From NCBI GenBank assembly GCA_902577285.1, contig CACGYL010000006.1:1-50875 (forward strand): a stretch of 50,875 bases of DNA, in the 5' to 3' direction. The notes beneath the pieces were generated by a model. That model saw nothing but the letters and a program-made list of their open reading frames with translations, had not been told where the DNA came from and ran no database searches. Origin of the DNA: an uncultured Pelagibacteraceae bacterium (lineage in GTDB: Bacteria; Pseudomonadota; Alphaproteobacteria; Pelagibacterales; Pelagibacteraceae). Below, in pieces: positions 26,180-35,412 of the stretch. Every line of letters begins with the position of its first letter. The stretch's first letter is position 1. The translations under genes and the position numbers were made by a program.

Positions 26180-27169
26180 ATGTATGAATATTATTTTTTT
26201 CATATAGTTTTAATTCTTTATTCAATAATTATTTATAAATATAGAGAAAAAATTTCCATTAGTTTAAAATTGATGGATTTTCCAGATAATTTGAGAAAAT
26301 CTCACTTAGAGCCAACTCCTTGTGTGGGTGGAATAATTATATTTCCATATTTTGTAATATCAATATTTTTAATGAACAATTTATCAATTCTTAAAACAAA
26401 ACTTTTGTTGATTTGGTTATTTTTGTTTGCATCTTTCTTTTTTATTGGTTTGTTGGATGATAGGTATAATCTCTCTGCAAAAACAAAAACATTTATTTTA
26501 ACTTTAATTCTTTTTATTACAGTCCCATTAGATAAATCATTGCTAATACAGAGTGTAGATTTAAAGGATATTAAACTTTTTATTTCATTAAATGAAGGAG
26601 CTTTATTTTTTACCATATTCTGTATTTATTTTTTATACAATTCTCTAAACTTTTCAGATGGTTTTAATGGAATAAGTATATCAATTAGTATTTATTTTTT
26701 TATTTTGTTACTAATACTAAATCAAAGTCTACATATAATTTACTTGTCATCTATTTTTTGTTTAATTTTAGTATTAATACCCAATCTGCTTAATAAGATA
26801 TTCATAGGTAATTCAGGAGTAAGTTTATTATCTATAGTATTATCTATTTTATTTATTGAAAATTATAATAATGAAAAAATCTATTTCGATGAAATTATAT
26901 TGGTTTTCTTTTTGCCAACATTAGATGCAGCAAGGATTACAATTGAAAGAATTATAAATGGTAGATCACCTTTTGAAAGTGACAGAAACCATTTTCATCA
27001 TTTATTAACAAAAATAATTGATAAAAAATATATTTTCATAATTTATTTGCTAATTACAATGATGCCTTTTTTATTGTCTAAAATTCTTTTAGCTACCTAC
27101 ATATCTTTTATAATCTGTTTTTTATTATATCTGATATTTTTAATTTATTTAAAAAAATTGAAAAAATAA
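26180..27169 (+). CDS. WecA/MraY-family polyprenyl-phosphate sugar-1-phosphate transferase
   Basis: The 329-residue protein has about ten membrane helices and the family motifs: LMDFPDNLRKSHLEPTPCVGG near 31-51, the D93-D94 pair in LLDDRYNLS, NFSDGFNG (157-164), FIGNSG (208-213) and the C-terminal DRNHFHHLL (268-276). It would start repeat-unit synthesis by moving a sugar phosphate from UDP-sugar to undecaprenyl phosphate. In the loop where MraY and WecA have G-D-x-G-S with a metal-binding Asp, this protein has Asn211. It is the only initiating transferase seen in the window. Confidence 0.88.
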   Translation: MYEYYFFHIVLILYSIIIYKYREKISISLKLMDFPDNLRKSHLEPTPCVGGIIIFPYFVISIFLMNNLSILKTKLLLIWLFLFASFFFIGLLDDRYNLSAKTKTFILTLILFITVPLDKSLLIQSVDLKDIKLFISLNEGALFFTIFCIYFLYNSLNFSDGFNGISISISIYFFILLLILNQSLHIIYLSSIFCLILVLIPNLLNKIFIGNSGVSLLSIVLSILFIENYNNEKIYFDEIILVFFLPTLDAARITIERIINGRSPFESDRNHFHHLLTKIIDKKYIFIIYLLITMMPFLLSKILLATYISFIICFLLYLIFLIYLKKLKK

Positions 27170-27187
27170 TTTCTTTTTGAAATTTAT

Positions 27188-28327
27188 TTAAATTCTTTGA
27201 ATAATTTTAAAAGTGTCTTCAACATTTTTTTTCCAAGAAAATAGTTTTGATCTATTATAACCTTTAATACTCATTATTTTCATCTTCTCTTTATCAAGAA
27301 TTGTTTCACTTATCTTTGACTCAATTTCATCTATATCATCTGGATTAAAATAATCAGCTGCTGAGTTATTTATTTCAGGTAATGCTGAGGTATTAGATAC
27401 TAATACTGGGCATCCTTGTGACATAGCTTCTATTGTTGTAAGTCCGAATACCTCACAATAAGAAGAAAAGATATAAACTTTTGCCTCTTTATATAAATCA
27501 AATAAATAATCTTTATTTAAATTTGATAATATTCTTACATTTTTCTCGAGTGAATTTTTTTTTATAAAATTATTTATTTCTAAAAAATAATCTTCATCTA
27601 AAACTTGCATTACTAAGTATAGATTAATAGATGTAATTTTTTTTTTTAATAATTTGTCGTAAGCTTTGAGAAGGTTAATTATATTGTGATATTTAACACA
27701 TGATAAAACTGATAAAATATAATCCTTTTCATAATTAATACCTTCAATTCGTTTTGGTTTAACTTTATTTTCAATAAAATTTTGATCCAAACCTAAATAG
27801 CAGACATGAATTTCATTTTTATTCAGTTTTAATAATTTAACTATTTCATCTCTTGCATAAAAAGAATTAACAATCAAAATATCGCTCATTAATATTGAGA
27901 TTTCCATAATTATTTTTGTAAAATATCTTCTAATTATATTACCAGGCATCAGCTGAAAGTATTTCCAAGGTAAATTAGAGTGTAAAGTTAAAATAATTTT
28001 AATCTTTAACAATTTGCACATCAAAGATGTAATATTCATCGGTGAATATAGTTTTTTTACGCCATTTAATTTCAAGTCAATAGGTAAAATTAATTGCATC
28101 CAAATGAATCTTATTATGGAAATACTAAAGAAATTTGATTTAATAATAAAATTTATAGACTGATTATTTTTTAAATTTTTATCTATTTCTTTATAGTAAT
28201 TTTTAGTTATATAAATAATTATTTTATTTTTATCATTAATCAAATTTAAGTTATTACAAAAATTAATCAGATAGGTTTTGGTCCCACTGGCAGAATTTGT
28301 GGCGACAAAGTCAAAGGCTATTTTCAT
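27188..28327 (-). CDS. Glycosyltransferase family 4
   Basis: A 379-residue GT-B protein. The N-terminal domain has the acceptor-side glycine-rich start ATNSASGTKTYLINF (9-23). The C-terminal domain has YILSVLSCVKYHN, IFSSYCEVFGLTTIEAM and QGCPVLVSNTSALPEI, with the E-x7-E glutamates near residues 285-295. It is the clearest GT4 member in the window. It adds a sugar using a nucleotide-sugar donor in the cytoplasm. It is divergent from the epimerase gene at 28493 across a 165-base gap. Confidence 0.92.
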   Translation of the reverse strand: MKIAFDFVATNSASGTKTYLINFCNNLNLINDKNKIIIYITKNYYKEIDKNLKNNQSINFIIKSNFFSISIIRFIWMQLILPIDLKLNGVKKLYSPMNITSLMCKLLKIKIILTLHSNLPWKYFQLMPGNIIRRYFTKIIMEISILMSDILIVNSFYARDEIVKLLKLNKNEIHVCYLGLDQNFIENKVKPKRIEGINYEKDYILSVLSCVKYHNIINLLKAYDKLLKKKITSINLYLVMQVLDEDYFLEINNFIKKNSLEKNVRILSNLNKDYLFDLYKEAKVYIFSSYCEVFGLTTIEAMSQGCPVLVSNTSALPEINNSAADYFNPDDIDEIESKISETILDKEKMKIMSIKGYNRSKLFSWKKNVEDTFKIIQRI

Positions 28328-28356
28328 TTGTAGCAGAATTTTAATTACTATATAAT

Positions 28357-28375
28357 ATAGATTAAAATAATCTAT
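28357..28375. repeat. Perfect inverted repeat in a divergent intergenic region
   Basis: Eight-base arms ATAGATTA and TAATCTAT are separated by AAA. The repeat lies 29 bases before the start of the GT4 gene and about 117 bases before the divergent epimerase gene. It could be an operator, but AT-rich DNA produces such palindromes by chance. Confidence 0.4.
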
Positions 28376-28492
28376 TAATATTCTTTATAATAAATTGAAA
28401 TTAATAAGATTAGATTATTTAATCAAACTAATATATTAAAACTTAAAAAATAAATTAATCAAATTAATTATAAAAAATATAGAGAAAAAATT

Positions 28493-29467
28493 ATGCAAAA
28501 AATTTTAGTTACTGGAGCAGGTGGTTTTATAGGTGGACATTTAGTAAAACGTCTTATTGAACAAGGTCATGAAGTCAGAGCTGTTGATATAAAAGATTTT
28601 AATGAATGGTATCAACATTATCCTGAGGTAGATAATTTTTGCCTTGATATGTCTATAAAGGAGAACTGTTTTAAAATGACAGAAGGTACAGATGGTGTAA
28701 TAAATATGGCATGTAATATGGGAGGTATGGGATTTATAGAGAACAATAAAGCATTGTGTATGCTATCTGTATTAGTAAACACACACATGCTTATGGCTTG
28801 TAAAGAATTTAATGTAAAAAAATATTTTTTTTCATCAAGTGCATGTGCTTATAATAAAGATTTACAGGATCAACCAACAATATCGGGTTTAAAAGAAAGT
28901 GATGCATACCCCGCTAATCCAGAAGATGGTTATGGATGGGAAAAATTATTCAGTGAAAGAATGTGTAGACATTTTTTAGAAGATTATGGTTTAGATGTAA
29001 AAGTTGCAAGATATCATAATATTTTTGGTCCTAATGGTACGTATGATGGCGGCAGAGAAAAAGCCCCTGCAGCTTTATGTAGAAAAATTATTGAGTCAAT
29101 TTTAGAAAATAAAAATACTATTGATGTTTGGGGGGATGGTAAACAAACTAGATCATTTTTATATATAGATGATTGTGTGGATGCAACTCTCAAACTTTTT
29201 AATTCTGAATTTCATGGTCCTATTAATATTGGAAGTGAGGAAAAAGTCTCAATAAATGAAATGATAAGTAAAATAGAAAAAATATCTAATCAAAAAGTAA
29301 GTAAGAACTATCAATTAGATAAACCAAAAGGTGTTAGAGGAAGAAATAGCGACAATACTTTAATAAGATCTCAGTTAAATTGGGATCCAAAGTATACATT
29401 ATATCAGGGACTAGAGAAAACTTATGATTGGATATTTCAAGAATTGAAAAAAAAACACAATCAATAA
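28493..29467 (+). CDS. GDP-mannose 3,5-epimerase-like SDR
   Basis: This 324-residue protein closely resembles plant and bacterial GDP-mannose 3,5-epimerase. It has GAGGFIG (8-14), NMGGMGFIENN (75-85), SSSACAY with Cys118 (114-120), Y147-x3-K151, RYHNIFGPNGTYDGG (173-187) and REKAPAALCRK (188-198) with Lys190. Cys118 and Lys190 match the acid/base pair of the plant enzyme. WGDGKQTRSFLYIDD and NIGSEE follow. It would make GDP-L-galactose and/or GDP-L-gulose from GDP-mannose. Its motifs are far better conserved than those of most neighbours. A carbamoyltransferase gene follows three bases after the stop. Confidence 0.9.
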   Translation: MQKILVTGAGGFIGGHLVKRLIEQGHEVRAVDIKDFNEWYQHYPEVDNFCLDMSIKENCFKMTEGTDGVINMACNMGGMGFIENNKALCMLSVLVNTHMLMACKEFNVKKYFFSSSACAYNKDLQDQPTISGLKESDAYPANPEDGYGWEKLFSERMCRHFLEDYGLDVKVARYHNIFGPNGTYDGGREKAPAALCRKIIESILENKNTIDVWGDGKQTRSFLYIDDCVDATLKLFNSEFHGPINIGSEEKVSINEMISKIEKISNQKVSKNYQLDKPKGVRGRNSDNTLIRSQLNWDPKYTLYQGLEKTYDWIFQELKKKHNQ

Positions 29468-29470
29468 TTA

Positions 29471-31207
29471 ATGAGTATAATTCTTGGGTTAAATTGTAAT
29501 CATGCAGACTCTTCCGCATGTATTATCAAAGATGGAAAATTATTATTCGCAATCGAGGAAGAAAGAATAAATCGAGTTAAACATTGGGCGGGTATCCCAA
29601 TTAAATCTATAAAAGAATGTTTAGTTCAATCAAATATTTCGGCTGATGAAATTACAGATATTGCAATAAATACAAATCCTTTATCAAATTTTAAAAAAAA
29701 AACCCTTTTTTTTTTAAAAAATTATTTGTTAGGTGAAAAGAAAAAGGAAATTTCTTCAAGGTTAAGAAATAAAATAAATCTTAAAAATAATATAAATAAA
29801 CTTTTAAGATCAAATAAATTGTCGTCTAATGTAAAAGTTCACTATATCGATCATCATATTTCACATATAGCCTCTGCATTTTATCCTTCAAATTATAGAC
29901 AGGCAATTGGCATTTCTATTGATGGCTTTGGTGATTTTTCCAGTTTATGCATATCTATTTGTAAGAGAAATGAAATAAAAGTTGTTGAAAGAGTCTTCTT
30001 TCCAAATTCTTTAGGATTATTTTATGAAGCATTTACTCAATTTATTGGCTTCAAGGACTATGGAGATGAATATAAAGTTATGGGCCTCTCATCTTATGGA
30101 AAGCCTAAATATTATGACTTAATACTAAATAATATTTTTACTTCAGATAGCAAATTAGGTCTTAATTTAAAATATTTTAATCATACAGATAAGAATTTTA
30201 AATATAAATTTTCAGGCAAACCTAACCAGAATATTTTACTTAGTAAAAAAATAAAAAAATTGATCAATTTGAAAAATTTGACCTCAACAAAATTAGAAAA
30301 AGAAAAAAGAGATATTTCTTCGTCTATCCAAAAAATATTTGAAGAAAAACTTGTAAATATAATATTAGATTCGAAAAAGTTATCAAGTTCGAAAAATTTA
30401 GTCTACTCAGGAGGATGTGCATTAAATTCACTAGGAAACAAAAAAATTTTTGACGGAAAATTTTTTAATAAAATATACATTCCATATGCTCCTGGTGATG
30501 GAGGTGGATCAATAGGTGCAGCATTAATAGCAGCTAAGAAAAAAAATAAAATGATTAAATTTAAAAACCTAAATTCCCCATTCTTAGGTCCAGAATATTC
30601 TAATAGCTATATAAGAGAAAAAATTTTAAAACATAAAAAACTCTCTAAATTTAATATAAAATTTTTTAAAGATAAAAAAAATTTACATAATTTCGTTGCG
30701 AAAAAAATTTTTAAAAATAAAGTTGTAGGTTATTTTAATAGCAAAATGGAATTTGGTCCAAGAGCTTTAGGTAATAGATCAATAATTGCAAATCCTTGTA
30801 ACCCAAAAATTAAGGACATAATTAATTTAAAAATCAAAAGGAGGGAAAATTTTAGACCATTTGCACCATCAATAATTTATGAACATAAAAAAAAATGGTT
30901 TAATAATCATTTTCATAATCCATACATGTCATCTGTAGAGAATATAAATGAAAAATTGAGGCATAAAATCCCAGGTGTTACTCATGTGGATGGGACTGGG
31001 AGAGTTCAAACAGTTTCAAAGAAAATGAATTATGATTTTTATTCATTAATAGAAAGTTTTTATTCAATCTCAAAGGTTCCAATTTTACTTAATACATCAT
31101 TCAACGAAAATGAGCCAATTGTAATGAGCCCAGATCATGCTTTAGAATGTTTTTTAAGAACTAAAATGGATATTCTAGTATTGAACAACTTTGTAATTCT
31201 TCGATAA
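29471..31207 (+). CDS. NodU/CmcH-type O-carbamoyltransferase
   Basis: A 578-residue two-domain enzyme. The Kae1-like N-terminal domain has NCNHADSSACI (8-18), IDHHISHIASAFYPS (about 127-141), SIDGFGDFSS and YSGGCALNSLGNKKI. The C-terminal YrdC-like domain has MEFGPRALGNRSIIANP (about 424-440) and RENFRPFAPSI. These enzymes move a carbamoyl group from carbamoyl phosphate, through a carbamoyl-adenylate, to a sugar hydroxyl. The direct pairing with a GDP-mannose 3,5-epimerase homologue suggests a carbamoylated hexose. Confidence 0.93.
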   Translation: MSIILGLNCNHADSSACIIKDGKLLFAIEEERINRVKHWAGIPIKSIKECLVQSNISADEITDIAINTNPLSNFKKKTLFFLKNYLLGEKKKEISSRLRNKINLKNNINKLLRSNKLSSNVKVHYIDHHISHIASAFYPSNYRQAIGISIDGFGDFSSLCISICKRNEIKVVERVFFPNSLGLFYEAFTQFIGFKDYGDEYKVMGLSSYGKPKYYDLILNNIFTSDSKLGLNLKYFNHTDKNFKYKFSGKPNQNILLSKKIKKLINLKNLTSTKLEKEKRDISSSIQKIFEEKLVNIILDSKKLSSSKNLVYSGGCALNSLGNKKIFDGKFFNKIYIPYAPGDGGGSIGAALIAAKKKNKMIKFKNLNSPFLGPEYSNSYIREKILKHKKLSKFNIKFFKDKKNLHNFVAKKIFKNKVVGYFNSKMEFGPRALGNRSIIANPCNPKIKDIINLKIKRRENFRPFAPSIIYEHKKKWFNNHFHNPYMSSVENINEKLRHKIPGVTHVDGTGRVQTVSKKMNYDFYSLIESFYSISKVPILLNTSFNENEPIVMSPDHALECFLRTKMDILVLNNFVILR

Positions 31208-31208
31208 T

Positions 31209-33617
31209 TTAATAGATTGTTTTATATTTTAAATAGTAAGAAATAAAGGCTAAGAAATAAAGAAACCCAGCCAAATAATATAAAAAAGTTAATCCAAAAT
31301 ACATTGAATTGTATTCAAGAAAACCTCCTAACATAGCTCCTAGAATATTTGCTGATAAGGCCTGTGAAGCTGAATTTAATCTAGAAATTTCTTTAGAAAA
31401 AGCAAGACCAGAAAACAAAAGTGGCAAAGTTAGAACAAATGGTAATAGTATACTGAATATTTTTTGGTTGAAAAAATTAAAACCATATTTTGAAAAAAAA
31501 TAACCAATTATTAATGATAAAAATAAAAGAATATAAATCCCTATAATATTAATTTTTATTTTTTTTATTATTAAATAATTAGCAATAAATGCCATTAATA
31601 AAATAACTGCTATTGTAATACTTGTTACAACCCAGGTACTTCCATATATCTTTGCAATTTCAGTGATGCATTTAGTTTCTACAAGCATAAAACCTGATCC
31701 TAAAAAGAAACATATAAAAGAAAAATTATTTCTTTTAATTTTATTAATCTTAGTAATAAATATAAATGATGAAAAAATTAGCAGGCAAACAATTGATAAA
31801 TAGGTAAAAGGATAAATTTTCTGTGGCATATAAATAAAAGGCCAATCATCTGTTGACAAATCAACTTTATAATCTGATGAATCAAAATTATTTATTTTTT
31901 TAAAGTATTTTAATTTACTAAAATCAAATAATTCATTGTTATTTTTTTTTGAGATAAAAATATACCTGTCATTTGTTTCACTTTTTAATACTATTGGTTT
32001 TTCACCAAAAGTTTTTTCAAGCATTTTAAATAGTTTAAAACCAAGTTCAGGTGTTTGTACAAAAAAACTTAGATAAAGAAATCCATTTTCACTAAGTGAT
32101 TTTTTGGCTTCCTCAAATGCTTCAAGTGTAAATACATAACTGTCTAGCCTAATACCACCTTTTGATGAAAGATTTGTCTGAGAGTCTAATAAACCATAAA
32201 TTATCGTATCATATTTTTCTTGAGTATTTTTAATAAATGATCTGGCATCATCTATTACTAATTTAACGTTCATATTTGTATATGGTGCCTCTGGATGGTA
32301 TTTTTTTCCTATATCTGCAATTACTGGATCTATCTCTACAGCAGTAATTTTTTTTATATTGTATCTATTGGCAGCAGCAACGTCATTACCAGCACCACTA
32401 CCAACTATTAGAATTTTCTCAATTCTTTTTTTTTTTATCTTATATGGGATATCATAAAATTCTCTCTCATGATCAACATCAATGTTGTATCCAAAAATGT
32501 TTCCGGGTGATCGCTCTCTTTGAATAAATGTAAGATCTTCTGATAAGTTTAATAATGCTTGATAAAAAAGGTGGGAAGTTTGCATAATAATTGGGTTTAG
32601 AGGTGTTGTTAAATATTCAATAGATATATTTTGATATGGTGAATAAATTGTTTGCTTATTATCTTTTATTGATGATGATAAAAAAATTGCAATTATGATT
32701 ACACAAAAAGCAGAAAATAAATTTTTTTGCTTATTTTTGTAGTTTATTACTAAAAAAATTAAAAAACTTATTAATATCCATACTGAGGGTGGCGTCCAAA
32801 AAAATGAGAATAAAATAAACAAAATAATGCCAAGTAAACTTCCAATTAAATTATAGCCATATGCTTTTAAACCCGATACAGGCCTCATAGTAACTGCAAT
32901 TAAATGACCGATAGGCACAAAACATAAGGCATTAAACAAATAGATAAATATTAAAAAGGTATAAATTATTATTAAATGTGAGAAACCTCTCGCCGTGTCT
33001 TGACCCATAGCAAGTTGTTCAGCAATTGGATTTATCAATATTGTTGAAATTGGAGTCTGACTTAATAAAAAAAGAATTATTATTTGAATAGTTAATAGTG
33101 GAAAAATCCAATTGATAGAAAAAATTTTATAATTTCTTAAAGAATAACCTATTCCTAGTCCTAAAAAACATGAAATTAGACTTATATTTTTAAGAAAGCT
33201 AAAGAAATGTAAAAAAGAGGAATGTATTCTTATGATTGATAATTCTAAAAAAAGACTTAATCCCGCTGCTAAAATTATATTAAAATATATCTCTTTTTTA
33301 TTTAATTTATCAAATACTTTTGTAGGTGAGCTTAAGAAAAAACTTTTGGTGAAAATTAGTTTTTTTTGATTAAATAAAAGATAAATTCCAATTATTATAA
33401 AGTACAATGCAAAATATAAAAAAAAGAAATTTTCATCTGCCTTCTTAACATGTACAAGAAGACCATGTTCATTGCCGATGAAAATAAATTTAAGTAAATT
33501 TTCTAAACCAGAATTATAAAAAAATAAGAAAAAATTTCCATTAAATATAAAAAATATCAAAAAACCAATAATTGAATAAACAAAAAAAGAATAATAAAAT
33601 TTTTTAAGTCGGTACAT
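31209..33617 (-). CDS. Large membrane protein with spermidine-synthase-like domain
   Basis: An 802-residue protein: N-terminal helices (about ten, to residue 320), a soluble class I methyltransferase/spermidine-synthase-type domain and further C-terminal helices (from about 610). The soluble part has LIVGSGAGNDVAAA (about 402-415), AVEIDPVIADIGKKYHPE and DDARSFI, followed by YDTIIYGLLDSQ. Similar fused proteins are common and mostly uncharacterised. Some bind a propylamine donor, while others may methylate. The role in this polysaccharide operon is unknown. It is the last gene of the 41241-31209 run. Confidence 0.78.
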   Translation of the reverse strand: MYRLKKFYYSFFVYSIIGFLIFFIFNGNFFLFFYNSGLENLLKFIFIGNEHGLLVHVKKADENFFFLYFALYFIIIGIYLLFNQKKLIFTKSFFLSSPTKVFDKLNKKEIYFNIILAAGLSLFLELSIIRIHSSFLHFFSFLKNISLISCFLGLGIGYSLRNYKIFSINWIFPLLTIQIIILFLLSQTPISTILINPIAEQLAMGQDTARGFSHLIIIYTFLIFIYLFNALCFVPIGHLIAVTMRPVSGLKAYGYNLIGSLLGIILFILFSFFWTPPSVWILISFLIFLVINYKNKQKNLFSAFCVIIIAIFLSSSIKDNKQTIYSPYQNISIEYLTTPLNPIIMQTSHLFYQALLNLSEDLTFIQRERSPGNIFGYNIDVDHEREFYDIPYKIKKKRIEKILIVGSGAGNDVAAANRYNIKKITAVEIDPVIADIGKKYHPEAPYTNMNVKLVIDDARSFIKNTQEKYDTIIYGLLDSQTNLSSKGGIRLDSYVFTLEAFEEAKKSLSENGFLYLSFFVQTPELGFKLFKMLEKTFGEKPIVLKSETNDRYIFISKKNNNELFDFSKLKYFKKINNFDSSDYKVDLSTDDWPFIYMPQKIYPFTYLSIVCLLIFSSFIFITKINKIKRNNFSFICFFLGSGFMLVETKCITEIAKIYGSTWVVTSITIAVILLMAFIANYLIIKKIKINIIGIYILLFLSLIIGYFFSKYGFNFFNQKIFSILLPFVLTLPLLFSGLAFSKEISRLNSASQALSANILGAMLGGFLEYNSMYFGLTFLYYLAGFLYFLAFISYYLKYKTIY

Positions 33618-33646
33618 AATATTCCTAGAGATTTAATATAACTAAG

Positions 33647-34513
33647 TTAAACATTACTCAAGCTAAGTTTTTTGGAAAAAAAAATTATAATAATTTTCAT
33701 TTTTTTGCTTAAAGACATCTTTTTAAATAGGTAAGAAAAGCTCCTGTATTTTTTTTCTTTTAAACATAATTTAGACATTTCATAATAAATATTAGATCTA
33801 AATATTTTGATATTTTCAAAATTTAAAAATTTATTTTTTGTTTTTTTATACCATTTTATAAGTTCTAGAGTATATAACTTAAATTTTTTTTGAGTCTCGT
33901 TATTATCATGAATTAGAACAGTTATTAAAGGTTGCTGAATTCCAAAAATATTATGTTTTAATATTGTTCTCATCACAAAATCAAAATCACCTATACAATG
34001 GTAATTTTCATCAAAATATATGTCAGAAATTAATTTCTTATCAAACATTACTGAGGAAATACTAACAGGATATTTTTTTAAAAAGTTATTAATGACATTT
34101 AAATTATTTATTGATTTTTCAGCCAGTTTAACTTTATTATTTTTGAAATTTTTAAATAAAAAATTGCTATAAACTAATGCAAATTGTTCCTTTTTAATTA
34201 TTTTTAGTTGTTGATTTAACTTTGTTGGTTCCCAAAAATCATCTGTATCTAAAAAACATACATACCTTCCATTACTTTCTTTAATAGCTAAATTTCTAGC
34301 AGTTGAGAGATTAGTTAAGTTATTTGATTTGAAATACTTAAATCTTTTGTCATTAAAATCATTATAAATATTCTCACTACGATCTGTTGAACAATTGTCC
34401 CAAAAAATTACTTCCCAATTTTTATAGGTCTGTTGGATAATACTATTTAAACATTTTTTCAAAAACTTTTCTCCATTATGGCAATTGATAATAATACTTA
34501 TTAGTTCATCCAT
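33647..34513 (-). CDS. GT2 family glycosyltransferase
   Basis: A 288-residue GT-A enzyme: SIIINCHNGEKFL (6-18), the nucleotide-binding D39 in WDNCSTDRS (38-46), the NLSTARNLAI acceptor-side stretch (68-77) and FLDTDDFWEP (87-96) with the DxD metal site. It adds a sugar from a nucleotide donor on the cytoplasmic side. There is no membrane segment. It overlaps the upstream SDR gene by 13 bases. Confidence 0.93.
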   Translation of the reverse strand: MDELISIIINCHNGEKFLKKCLNSIIQQTYKNWEVIFWDNCSTDRSENIYNDFNDKRFKYFKSNNLTNLSTARNLAIKESNGRYVCFLDTDDFWEPTKLNQQLKIIKKEQFALVYSNFLFKNFKNNKVKLAEKSINNLNVINNFLKKYPVSISSVMFDKKLISDIYFDENYHCIGDFDFVMRTILKHNIFGIQQPLITVLIHDNNETQKKFKLYTLELIKWYKKTKNKFLNFENIKIFRSNIYYEMSKLCLKEKKYRSFSYLFKKMSLSKKMKIIIIFFSKKLSLSNV

Positions 34514-35412
34514 ATTTTTTTGTAATATTTAATCGTTTTATTTAAACCTTTATCAAAATTAATTTTAGGTTTCCATTTCAAAATTTTTTTTGCTTTTAAA
34601 ATAGATGGATATAAAACTAAAGGTTCATCTTTTCTCAATTTTAATTTTCCGTAATCTGGCTTACCACCTTTCGTAGATTTACGAATTTTTTCTATTATTT
34701 TTTTTATATTATATTTTTTACCGGATCCGGCATTTATAATCTCGCCCACTGCCCTTCTATTTTCAAGTGCATTAATAATTAAATCTATTAAATCATCAAT
34801 GTATATAAAATCTCGATATTGTCTCCCGTTTGAGCAATCAAATTTTTTATTTTTTAAGCAGGAAACTATTACAATTGGTAACAGCCTGTTAATATCCTGA
34901 TCTGGACCATAAGTTAAATATAATCTTAAGATTGTTACTGGAAGTTTAAATTTCTTGTAAGAATTCATTAGATAATTTGATGCTAAAAATTTTGAAAGAG
35001 AATAAATACTTTTAATTTTAGATTTTGATATAAATGCATCTTCTTTTTGGGGGGATATTGTATCTCCATACTCTAATGAACTACCCATCTGTAAAAATTT
35101 TTTAATTTTACTTTTGAGAAAATGATTTGAAATATTTTTTACCCCTAGGTAATGACTTTGATAAGTTTTCTTTTTTTTAGAATGATCAACATAACCAGCT
35201 AAATTAACTACATATGTATAATTTTTATCAATTCTTGAAATGATTTGATATTTTTTTGATATATCACAATATATATACTTAACTTTTTTTAATCTTTTTT
35301 TTGGTTTAGATGTCGATACAGATGTAACATTCCATTTTAAAGATAAACATTTTTTTGCAAGATTTCTTCCAATAAAGCCTGTTCCTCCAAATATTAATAT
35401 TCTTGTCTTCAA
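34501..35412 (-). CDS. Nucleotide-sugar epimerase/reductase (extended SDR)
   Basis: A 303-residue SDR with GGTGFIG (9-15), VNLAGYVDHSK (69-79), QMGSSLEYGD (108-117), Y137-x3-K141 and YRDFIYIDDLIDLI (about 197-210). It directly follows the genes for glucose-1-phosphate cytidylyltransferase and CDP-glucose 4,6-dehydratase, so it most likely acts on CDP-4-keto-6-deoxyglucose or a product of it, as CDP-abequose or CDP-paratose synthases do. The specific reduction or epimerisation is not readable. Confidence 0.85.
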   Translation of the reverse strand: MKTRILIFGGTGFIGRNLAKKCLSLKWNVTSVSTSKPKKRLKKVKYIYCDISKKYQIISRIDKNYTYVVNLAGYVDHSKKKKTYQSHYLGVKNISNHFLKSKIKKFLQMGSSLEYGDTISPQKEDAFISKSKIKSIYSLSKFLASNYLMNSYKKFKLPVTILRLYLTYGPDQDINRLLPIVIVSCLKNKKFDCSNGRQYRDFIYIDDLIDLIINALENRRAVGEIINAGSGKKYNIKKIIEKIRKSTKGGKPDYGKLKLRKDEPLVLYPSILKAKKILKWKPKINFDKGLNKTIKYYKKIWMN

